Below, piece after piece: positions 23,601 to 35,600 of a DNA stretch of 64,000 nt. The stretch's first letter is position 1. Each line of letters begins with the position of its first letter. This stretch comes from Macrostomum hystrix (lineage: Eukaryota; Platyhelminthes; Macrostomidae). The stretch lies in the NCBI GenBank assembly GCA_950097015.1, contig CATNEN010000030.1, positions 1,163,001 to 1,227,000 on the forward strand, in the 5' to 3' direction. The notes under the pieces are model-generated. The model saw nothing but the letters and a program-made list of their open reading frames with translations, was not told the origin of the DNA and searched no databases. The position numbers were made by a program, and so were the translations under genes.

Positions 23601-26600
23601 CCCCCTTCGACTAGTTGAGAATTTCTCGACACGCAACAGCCTGCTTACCTATGTGATTTAAGATTAATGATGCCTTCATTTCCATAATCTTCAGAAATAT
23701 TTTCTTAAAGAGAAAAATAAGCCAGCTATCCAGCACTTACAGAAAACCTGCCGGCTTTTCATTAGGATACACCCACTTCAGATTGTCTCTGATCTGAAAA
23801 CTGAAAGTAGTCAGGTGACCCCCTCGCTAAAATCAAAAGTAGTCAGGTGACCTCCTCCGTAAAATTGAAAGAAGTCAGGTGACCCCCCTCTGAAAAATTG
23901 AAAGAAGTCAGTTGACCCCGCTCTGAAAAATTTTAAGTAGACAGGTGACCTCCTCGGTAAAATTGAAAGTAGTCAGGTGACCTCCTCGCTAAAATCAATA
24001 GTAGTCAGGTGACCTCCTCGCTAAAATCAATAGTAGTCAGGTGACCTCCTCGGTAAAATTGAAAGTAGTCAGGTGACCCCCCTCTGAAAAATTGAAAGTA
24101 GTCAGGTGACCTCCTCGGTAAAATTGAAAGTAGTCAGGTGACCCCCCTCTGAAAAATTGAAAGTAGTCAGGTGACCTCCTCGGTAAAATTGAAAGTAGTC
24201 AGGTAACACCCTCCGTAAGATCAAAATCAAATCGAGCAGACATCAAAGACAAGCTTCATGATGAAAATAAGGAACTGATTTAATTAAAAGCATTTTATAG
24301 GGAAAATATAAAAGCGAAGGTCCATACTAGCCGTTTGGTATGGAGCAGATAGCTCAGAATAGTATATTCTACGTATTCGGCTGATGAAGCAGTCAGTTCC
24401 GCTTTGTGATTGCTGACGGTTCACTTTACTCCGATTAGAAGAGAAAATTTCAATCAGTTCCGTCAAGAGCATTTCTCTTACAGCTGGCATGCAGTGAAAC
24501 CATAGTTCCTAAATTCAGAGAGTTTCCGCTTTTTGAGTTGCAGTTTTATTTGAAGTCATTTTAAGCAGCTTAAAGCTCTCAATATTAATTTTTTAATAAA
24601 CACTCGTTAACTTTTAGAATTAATGTGTACATGACATGCGTTTCAGGGGAAAGCTTTGCGATACCTTGAGGTTGGTCATGAATATGTCATTTAGGTAGGT
24701 CATTGAGGTTAGCCATTGAGGCGGGTCATTGAGGTAGGTCATTTAGGTTTGTCATTGAGGCGGGTCATCGAGGCAGGTCATTGAGATAAGTCATTGAGGC
24801 AGGTCATTGAGGTAGGTCATTGAGGTTAGCCATTGAGGCGGGTCATTGAGGTAGGTCATTGAGATTAATCATTGAGGCAGGTCATTTAGTTTTGTCATTG
24901 AGGCGGGTCATTAAGGCGGGTCATTAAGGTTAGTCATTAAGGCGGGTCATTAAGGTTAGTCATTAAGGCGGGTCATTAAGGTTAGTCATTAAGGCGGGTC
25001 ATTAAGGTTAGTCATTAAGGCGGGTCATTGAGGTTAGCCATTAAGGCGGGTCATTGAGATTAGTCATTAAGGCGGATCATTGAGATTAGTCATTAAGGCG
25101 GGTCATTAAGGTTAGTCATTCAGGCGGGTCATTGAGATTAGCCATTAAGGCGGGTCATTGAGATTAGTCATTAAGGCGGGTCATTGAGGCTAGTCGTTGA
25201 GGCGGGTCATTGAGATTAGTCATTAAGGCGGGTCATTGAGATTAGTCATTAAGGCGGGTCATTGAGGTTAGTCATTAAGGCGGGTCATTGAGGCTAGTCA
25301 TTCAGGCGGGTCATTGAGATTAGTCATTAAGGCGGGTCATTGAGGCTAGTCGTTGAGGCGGGTCATTGAGGTGGGTGAGATAATTTAGGTTGTGCATACA
25401 AACTCAAGGTACTCAATCAATCAATGACTGTTAATTCGGCATCGAGTTCGGTTAATTCAACTTTAATTTAAAGCAAAATTTAGTATCAAAAGATTCAACA
25501 GACATCTTGACCCATGTCAGACAAATTTTGTACTTTTACAGCCGATTAGCATACAAAATAGAGTCGATTGCGCTGACTGCTCAACCTGTTCGATGGATTT
25601 GAGTTGTCTCTTCTTTCACATCGGCCCAACCCTGCCGCATGAGCAGTCACTTGATTTTAATGAAAGAAAAGCCCCGACAAAAACTCACCTTGAAAATTGG
25701 CACGCCGTTTCAGAGCAGGAGCTTGAAGGCATTGTAAAGCTTAGGGACTACTAGATTCAGAACTGGCATCTCATTAGAATGTGGAGTACTAAAGCATAAC
25801 AGAATTAGCTTGAGCACTGCATGCTGGTGACAACTTCAAGAGATTTCGAGTATGGCTCGTGTCTATAAACTGAGACTGCGGACAGACAGTTGATTGCCAT
25901 GGAAACTAAGACTTAGGGACTCTCGCACTACAGACCCTGAGATCAATTCCGCGGCGAGGCCACGTACATTTGGGGGCGCATGTACACATTCCGTGTGAGA
26001 GTGTGCCTGCGAACGCATCAGTCCTGCGTGAGTGTTCTGGAGAATGGACACAACTGCCTCCTCGCTGACAGCAAATGGAATGTTCCCAAGTGAGCGTCAG
26101 TGCCCACAGGACCCGGAAAATATCCCTATTATTATGGCCACCTCCTGACTATTAAGCACACAGGCACACAGATGCCGTACAAAGGCACACGCTCACACAG
26201 GTGTGTAAATCTGCACTGACTTTCTCATCGTCAGGCAGTGTACACTCTCACTGTGTCTTGGAGGTTGGCCCTCAAGGGCGTAAATTTCATGATAAGCCAT
26301 GCAATGTGGCCTCGCCGAAGAATCGAGCTCAGGGACCTTGGTGCGAGAGGCAGACGCGTTAACCGCACTACTCATGCTCAAAACTGTAAAATTTGCAGGA
26401 TCTGATCTCAAACGCCCTGCTACCAAAGTACGACTCAAACGGCATCCGGGTGGCCATCCACGAGGAGAACACTTTCCCTCACGAGGGCCAATCAACATTT
26501 ACCATAGACAGCGGGAAGCAGGCCAACATGGAGATCCGGATGCTGGAGCTGCGGAAGCTCAGCAATAGAAAGTCCAGCTGCGTTGAAGACAGAAAGATTG

Positions 26601-29600
26601 TCAACTACAGGCAGGCCTCGATGCACGACCCGGAGAACTTCGACGATGTGAGCAGATGTGCTACTCATGAACTGGTTCTCATGCTTCTCATGTACTGGTT
26701 CTAATGCTTCTCAAGTACTGGTTCTCATGCTTCTCAAGTACTGGTTCTCATGCTTCTCAAGTACTGGTTCTCATGCTTCTCAAGTACTGGTTCTCATGCT
26801 TCTCAAGTACTGGTTCTCATGCTTCTCATGAACTGGTTCTCATGCTTCTCAAGTACTGGTTCTCATGCTTCTCAAGTACTGGTTCTAATGCTTCTCATGT
26901 ACTGGTTCTAATGCTTCTCAAGTACTGGTTCTCATGCTTCTCATGTACTGGTTCTAATGCTTCTCAAGTACTGGTTCTCATGCTTCTCAAGTACTGGTTC
27001 TAATGCTTCTCAAGTACTGGTTCTAATGCTTCTCAAGTACTGGTTCTCATGCTTCTCAAGTACTGGTTCTAATGCTACTCAAGTACTGGTTCTAATGCTT
27101 CTCAAGTACTGGTTCTCATGCTTCTCAAGTACTGGTTCTCATGCTTCTCATGAACTGGTTCTCATGCTTCTCATGTACTGGTTCTCATGCTTCTCATGTA
27201 CTCATTCTCATGCTTCTCATGTACTCATTCTCATGCTTCTCATGAACAGGTTGCAAGCAAAATTGCAAAAGAGGAGCGTCCCCAATGTGGCAGCATTTGT
27301 TAGTGTTAGTCGGATGTCTTCACATTTAGCTGTCAAAAATTTTACAGGAAAAAGAGTCCGAAATACTAACAGAAGAGCTACTGTGACTAGCAGATTAAAC
27401 AGGCAAACACAGGCCTCACAATGTTCTCAGTTAGCATTACTACAGCAAATTTGTGACATTTCGGCTGATTCTGACAGTAGGTAGGGGTATTTGGGCCAGA
27501 GAATATAACTGCTCAGCGCGCAATGCTCCTGACAATTCCTAAAATTTATGTATGTGTGACCGTTATACTTTTATATTATATATTTTTTCAATTTAATCTT
27601 TCAGAAACGCAAAATATTTAGGAATAAGTTGATGATAAGAACAAATATTGAGGAACCTAAGATATACTCAGCAACATTAAAAACCGCCACCCTAGAGCGA
27701 GGGGAACGGTTGATCTCAACTCACTGCCGCAAATTACGTAATGTGCACCTGACTGCAAGGAGAGAAACCGTGGGAGAGTGGGGGTGGGTAAAGGGTTATC
27801 TCGAAGTTCAAAATGGATGATTTAGCACACTCAGTCAAAATGCAGCTAACGAGTAACCAGTACTACTCGTTATCTCCAAAATGGTCCGTCACATGACCGA
27901 TGGTGAACAATGGCGAGCCATAGGCATGCTTGTCCGTCGTTCAAGCCACCGACGGACAGTCAGCCTCGGTGCACGTTTGGGCGGGGATCACGTTGAACGC
28001 CAAGACGGAGCTTGTCTTTCTGGACTCAAATGTAACGGCAGGCGTCTACGCTAATTTACTGCAAATGCATCTTCTGCCTTTTGTCAATGCTGAATTTGGC
28101 GGGATTCAGAACTGCATTCTCCGGGACGACAACGCCCCGCCGCACCGAGCTGCCGCTGTGGCTCAGCTGAAGGAGCAACTGAACTTGCGAACTCTGAGGT
28201 GGCCATCGCGATCACCTGACATGAATCCCATTGAGCATGTTTCGGATTTCATGAAACGCACCATCCAGCGTCAAATGTCCCGCCCCAGAATCTTGCGGAG
28301 CTACGCCATGCTATGACCAATGCATGGCAGCAGCTACCTCAGAATTTCTTGCGGCGCCTAATTTTGGGAATGCCACGCCGAGTTTCCGCTCTGGTTGAGG
28401 TTCGTGGTTGCTACACGCGCTATTGACAGTTTTGTATGAGTTCGCACATTAAGTTCGGCTTGTACTAGCAACATTTGTTATTTAATAACACACCCGAATT
28501 TCCATGTTACTGTCAGGTAGTTTGACTCTCTTTCTCTCTGGTTACGGAGTCGGGGTGGGTGAGCAGAGTGCATTGCGTCATTCGCGGTTTTTCACCTCTC
28601 TCTCAGGTGCATATTGCGTCATTTGTGGTATTGAGTTGAGATGAATCGTTTCTCTCGCTCTAGGGTGGCGGTTTTTAATGTTGCTGAGTGAAGATATTCG
28701 TCGAGATAGAAAATATGACGCATTGTTATTTCCTGTAACTATGACGCGTCTGATGACACTTCCTTTAAAATGAGCATCCACCTGACCATGACCCACCAGA
28801 TAGGGGCGAGTGGGTCAGCGGCTAGCGTCGCTGCCTCGCACTCCAATTGACGCTAGTTCGATTCTCCCTTTAAGTCACGATTAATTTCGGACTTGTTGGA
28901 GGGTTTGGACAGTAGCGACCGGTGGAGGTGCACCATATTTCGTGCAATCAAAGCTTGAAATAATAGCTTCGCTCCTACCATCTGTGTGCCTGTTCTGCTT
29001 TGTGTGAGTTGTGTGCGTTGGCGCTGGGGCGTGAGGCCTTGCGGGGGGTGGCTGGGGGCGGGTGTACACCGCCGCGCGCTTTCTGGATTTCCGTCAGCGC
29101 GATTGGATAAGTGTACACTCATCACCCGGCCCCCCTGAGGACTGATTTCTTATCAGCCTTCCCGGCTTGGTCTGCTCTATGCGTGTGGGGCTGGGGTGGG
29201 GGCACTGCTGCCTATTCTGGGTGCCTCCTGCCCTCCCCGGCTGGTCTGTGCTGCTGTGTGTGGTGCCTGCTCAGGGAGGCGGCGCGATGGGCGCTAAGCG
29301 CCTAGTTCGCCGGTCTGGGGGCGTGCCGCTCCGTCGCTTCTGCGACAAGTGCCCCGGGCCCCTGCATAATCTACCTGCAAATAGGTAGATAGAGACCCAC
29401 CAGATGGATCCTCCTTTAAAATTAACATCCACATGACTATGACTCACCTGATAAAACATCCTTCAAAATGAGCATCCACCTGATTATGACTCACCTGTTG
29501 AAAAAACACCTTCACCCTGACAGACACCGTTCGCCCGCACCCCAGAGGACGACATGGTCCAGGCCTACCAGCAGCTGCTATTCAAAAAGTGTGGCTGCTA

Positions 29601-32600
29601 CAGCCACGAAGTCCCAGTGAGAGCTGAGTTACCGGCCAATCAGCTGTGCTTCAACTTGTCAACCTCGCTGCAGGTGATGCTGAACGTGCTCAACCAAAAA
29701 TTAAACTGGAGCATCCAGTTTGAGAAACTGGAAACCTACAAGCCGATTGATCAGTTTAAAAGCGAAGACGACGTTCACGACAGCATCATGCCGGTGCTGC
29801 TGACCAGCCATCCCTTTCTAGACTCTGTCACCGCTGCCACCGAGCGGATGCTCTGCCACGAGACTCACTTCAAGGAGATTTGGCGACAGGCGCGCCAGGT
29901 GATTGGAAAATTCTATCAGTTGTCATCTACTCTGATATCAAAATGAGAGGGATTAGAGCTTCGGACCTCTGACTCGAATCGCAGCCTAGGGGAAGCAAGC
30001 TGTGTGACTTTAGCGCAGGGGTCGGCAAACTTATTTGCTAGCGGGCCAAAGAGAGAACCTAAAGGACGATAGCGTTGACTATAAATGTGAGATAAGGGAG
30101 AGATGAGACAGAGATCAGGAGAGGAGAGATGAGACAGGGCAGAGATGAGACAGGGGAGAGATGAGACAGGGGAGAGATCAAACAGGGGAGAGACGAGACA
30201 GGGGAGAGATGAGACTGGGGAGAGATGAGACACAGGAGAGATGAGACACAGGAGAGACGAGACAGGGGAGAGATGAGACAGGGGAGAGATGAGACAGGGG
30301 AGAGATGAGACAGGGAAGAGATGAGACAGGGGAGAGATGAGACAGGGGAGAGATGAGACTGGGGACAGATGAGACACAGGAGAGATGAGACACAGGAGAG
30401 ACGAGACAGGGGAGAGATGAGACAGGGGAGAGATGAGACAGGGAAGAGATGAGACAGGGAAGAGATGAGACTGGGGAGAGATGAGACTGGGGAGAGATGA
30501 GACAGTGGAGAGATGAGACAGGGGAGAGACGAGACAGGGGAGAGATGAGACAGGGGAGTGATGAGACAGTGGAGAGATGAGACAGGGGAGAGATGAGACA
30601 GGGGAGAGATGAGACAGGGGAGAGATGAGACAGGGGAGAGATGAGACAGGGGAGAGATGAGACAGGGGAGAGATGAGACAGGGGAGAGATGAGACAGGAT
30701 ACCTGATTTAGCGAGACACCAAACTCCCTGGTGCTACAGTTCACACAGCAGTAGAAGAGTGTGTTTCGGCTTCCCCGTTCCATGGACTGAACTGTGCTTT
30801 GAGCTGTGCGGCCAAGCCACGATGAGAACATCTTATCTTAGATTTTCTAGAAGAAAATAACTCGGATGTTGTTTTCAAACCACTACTTTAGAATCGCATC
30901 ATCAAAACACACTTTTGGCAGGCTATTTATTAGCGGCAAACAAGTTTCACAAGCGAGTTGGATTCACATTTTGAGTTCTGAAACAACTTCAGATAGATTA
31001 ATATGCTCAGACTGATAACATGAGGAATCCGAACACCCACCCCAGATGATGGAGTACCCGCCGAACTGTCATTATCGCGAGTACCTGACCTCCTACTCGG
31101 TGACTGATTGGCCAAGGCTCAAGGACATTCCCTACCTGATTGAGGAGGAGATACTGGCCAACCGGGAGAACAACTGCATGGTCAGGAAGAATCTGTTCGT
31201 GCACTTTGAAAGCCGAAGTGAGTGCTCGCTCTGACACAGTTTCTAAGAAAACTGCGCGGACCTATTTGATAATTTCCTCGACTCTAATTAGAGAAACTGA
31301 GCACTTCTGTAAAATTATGTAGAGAGAGAAAAAGACAGAGAGAGAAACACATGGGAGAGAGAAGTGAGGAGACAGGAGACAGAAGGTATGATGGAGGAGA
31401 GAGGAGAAAGATGAGGAGTGAGGGGGTGAGGAGAGAGAAGAGAGGAGAGAGGAGAGAGGAGAAAGAATATGAGTGAGGAGAGAGAAGAGGAGCGAGGGGT
31501 GAGGAGAGAGGAGACAGGAGAGAGGAGAGAGGAGTGGGGAGAGAGAAGAGGAGTGAGGGGTGAGGAGAGAGGAGAGAGGAGAGAGGAGAGAGAATTGAGG
31601 AGATAGAAGAGGAGTGAGGAGAGAGGAGAGAGGAGAGAGAAGAGAGAAGAGGAGTGAGGAGAGAGGAGATAGAAGAGGAGTGAGGAGTGAGGAGAGAGGA
31701 GAGGAGAGAGAAGAGAGAAGAGGAGTGAGGGGTGAGGAGAGAGGAGAGAGGAGAGAGAATTGAGGAGATAGAAGAGGAGTGAGGAGAGAGGAGAGAGGAG
31801 AGAGAATTGAGGAGATAGAAGAGGAGTGAGGAGAGAGGAGAGAGGAGAGAGAAGAGAGAAGAGGAGTGAGGAGAGAGGAGATAGAAGAGGAGTGAGGAGT
31901 GAGGAGAGAGGAGAGAGGAGAGAGAAGAGAGAAGAGGAGTGAGGGGTGAGGAGAGAGGAGAGAGGAGAGAGAATTGAGGAGATAGAAGAGGAGTGAGGAG
32001 AGAGGAGAGAGGAGAGAGAAGAGAGAAGAGGAGTGAGGAGAGAGGAGATAGAAGAGGAGTGAGGAGTGAGGAGAGAGGAGAGAGGAGAGAGAAGAGAGAA
32101 GAGGAGTGAGGGGTGAGGAGAGAGGAGAGAGGAGAGAGAATTGAGGAGATAGAAGAGGAGTGAGGAGAGAGGAGAGAGGAGAGAGAAGAGAGAAGAGGAG
32201 TGAGGAGAGAGGAGAGAGGAGAGAGGAGAGAGGAGTGGGGAGAGAGAAGAGGAGTGAGGGGTGAGGAGAGAGGAGAGGTGTGAGGGGTGATGAGAGAGGA
32301 GAGAGGAGAGAGAATTGAGGAGAGGAGTGAGGAGAGAGTATGAGTGAGGGGTGAGAGGGAGAGAAAAGAAGAAAGACCAAAATGATTTCATGGGAATTTC
32401 ATTTTGCTTGGAGTGGAGTGGGTTATATCTGTTGAATAAGGAAATGTTAGCATTTTAAGAAGTGTTTTGTTCGCATACGTATTCTTATGAGTTAGCTGGT
32501 GTATAAAAACACATGCAGAATAAAACAATATGGTATGCTAGGAAAGTGCTATTGAGGTGCAGTGAGTTGAGGCGGGAATTCAACTCCCGTGAGAATCGGT

Positions 32601-35600
32601 CAGCTCTGCCCAGCAACACGAATAAGTGACTGGGACTGGGAAGAATTTCGGCAGCTCTCGGCAGCAGGGCAGACTCACGGCTTTTCAAGCGGCTATTCAT
32701 CTCAACTCAATAATTGTTATTACGTGGTCCTCCTCGCGGTCTTAACAGGAGCCTACAGAGCTGGCACAGACACACTTAATTAATTACTGAGACTATAAAA
32801 CATTTTTAGGATGCATCAGCTCTATAGGATGTGTCACTAGTGACGGTGTCACTGCTGTGTGAGTGTGTACAGCATCTGTGATCATCAGTGGCTGTGTGTC
32901 ACTGCTGTGTGAGTGTGTACAGGATCTGTGATCATCAGTGGCTGTGAGTCATTGCTGTGTGAGTGTGTACAGCATCTGTGATCATCAGTGGCTGTGTGTC
33001 ACTGCTGTTTGAGTGTGTACAGCATCTGTGATCATCAGTGGCTGTGTGTCATTGCTGTGTGAGTGTGTACAGCATCTGTGATCATCAGTGGCTGTGTGTC
33101 ACTGCTGTGTGAGTGTGTACAGCATCTGTGATCATCAGTGGCTGTGTGTCATTGCTGTGTGAGTGTGTACAGGATCTGTGATCATCAGTGGCTGTGTGTC
33201 ACTGCTGTGTGAGTGTGTACAGCATCTGTGATCATCAGTGGCTGTGTGTCATTGCTGTGTGAGTGTGTACAGCATCTGTGATCATCAGTGGCTGTGTGTC
33301 ACTGCTGTGTGAGTGTGTACAGCATCTGTGATCATCAGTGGCTGTGTGTCACTGCTGTGTGAGTGTGCACAGCATCTGTGATCATCAGTGGCTGTGTCAT
33401 TGCTGTGTGAGTGTGTACAGCATCTGTGATCATCAGTGGCTGTGTGTCATTGAGTGTGTACAGCATCTGTGATCATCAGTGGCTGTGTGTCATTGAGTGT
33501 GTACAGGATCTGTGATCATCAGTGGCTGTGTGTCATTGCTGTGTGAGTGTGTACAGCATCTGTGATCATCAGTGGCTGTGTGTCACTGCTGTGTGAGTGT
33601 GTACAGCATCTGTGATCATCAGTGGCTGTGTGTCACTGCTGTGTGAGTGTGTACAGGATCTGTGATCATCAGTGGCTGTGTGTCATTGCTGTGTGAGTGT
33701 GTACAGCATCTGTGATCATCAGTGGCTGTGTCATTGCTGTGTGAGTGTGTACAGCATCTGTGATCATCAGTGGCTGTGTGTCACTGCTGTGTGAGTGTGT
33801 ACAGCATCTGTGATCATCAGTGGCTGTGTGTCATTGCTGTGTGAGTGTGTACAGGATCTGTGATCATCAGTGGCTGTGTGTCACTGCTGTGTGAGTGTGT
33901 ACAGCATCTGTGATCATCAGTGGCTGTGTGTCATTGCTGTGTGAGTGTGTACAGCATCTGTGATCATCAGTGGCTGTGTGTCACTGCTGTGTGAGTGTGT
34001 ACAGCATCTGTGATCATCAGTGGCTGTGTGTCACTGCTGTGTGAGTGTGCACAGCATCTGTGATCATCAGTGGCTGTGTCATTGCTGTGTGAGTGTGTAC
34101 AGCATCTGTGATCATCAGTGGCTGTGTGTCATTGAGTGTGTACAGCATCTGTGATCATCAGTGGCTGTGTGTCATTGAGTGTGTACAGGATCTGTGATCA
34201 TCAGTGACTGTGTGTCATTGCTGTGTGAGTGTGTACAGCATCTGTGATCATCAGTGGCTGTGTCATTGCTGTGTGAGTGTGTACAGCATCTGTGATCATC
34301 AGTGGCTGTGTCACTGCTGTGTGAGTGTGTACAGCATCTGTGATCATCAGTGGCTGTGTGTCACTGCTGTGTGAGTGTGTACAGCATCTGTGATCATCAG
34401 TGGCTGTGTGTCACTGCTGTGTGAGTGTGTACAGCATCTGTGATCATCAGTGGCTGTGTGTCACTGCTGTGTGAGTGTGTACAGGATCTGTGATCATCAG
34501 TGGCTGTGTGTCATTGCTGTGTGAGTGTGTACAGCATCTGTGATCATCAGTGGCTGTGTGTCATTGCTGTGTGAGTGTGTACAGCATCTGTGATCATCAG
34601 TGGCTGTGTGTCACTCCTGTGTGAGTGTGTACAGCATCTGTGCTACATCATTACTTTAAGTTAGTTTTATAGTATTTTGGTTCAATTTTCAGATATTTGA
34701 GTGGGAAGTACGACGTACAGTTTAAAGCATAACATTGAAGTAAGACCACATATCAATATTTGGGAAAGCAAATGTCACTGATTACACAACTAACTTCTCT
34801 AATACTTTGTGGCGTGTCCTTTCGACTTAATTACAGCTTGGCACCGCCTAGGCATGCTGTCCACCAGCTTCTTGCACACTTCTGGAGGGATGGTATCTCA
34901 CGAATGCTCAATGATACGGTACAGCTGGTCAGTGGAGGCTGGCTGCTGCCTCTGGATGTCCCGCTCAACCCAGTTCCATAGATTCTCAATCGGCTTGAGG
35001 TCTGGTGACTGCGCTAGCCAGTCCATGGTGCGGATGTTGTTCTCAGCACCTTGGAGGTGTGCTTGGGATCGTTGTCCTGCTGAAACTGCCAGCTGTTCAC
35101 TGCACTCAGTGGCAGTGCATCTACTGCCTCTGGTACGTGGCTGCTGAGGATGTCACGGTACTGCTGACTATCCATGATGCCCTCACTGCAAGTTATTGGC
35201 CCAGGTCCAGCTGCGGAGAACGCAGCCCACACAATGATACTGCCACCTCCATGCTTCACGGTACCAATGGTGCACCTGGGATCGAATTCCTCACCAGCTC
35301 GGCGGCGCACATACCGGCGGCCATCAGAACCGGTGCGGGATAACTTGCTCTCGTCACTCCAGATGACCTTGGTCCAGTCCCCTGGTGTCCAGCTGGCATG
35401 CTGCTTTGCCCAGTTGGATGAGTGCTTGCTGGATGCAGGTTTTTGACTTTCCCAGCTGCGTGGTCATGGCACGCTGAGAAACTCCTTGGTCAAACAGGGT
35501 CTTGATTTTCGTACATGACAGAGCTCGGCCTTTACCCATTCTAGGAATTTCAATATAGTTTTTGCTTGGAGTAGTATTGAATTTGATGCTTTGGAAGAAT

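Noticed and set aside
31262-32391. 372- and 358-residue Ser/Leu-rich minus-strand frames
   Set aside because: Translation of a polypyrimidine strand; no unique part and no start context.
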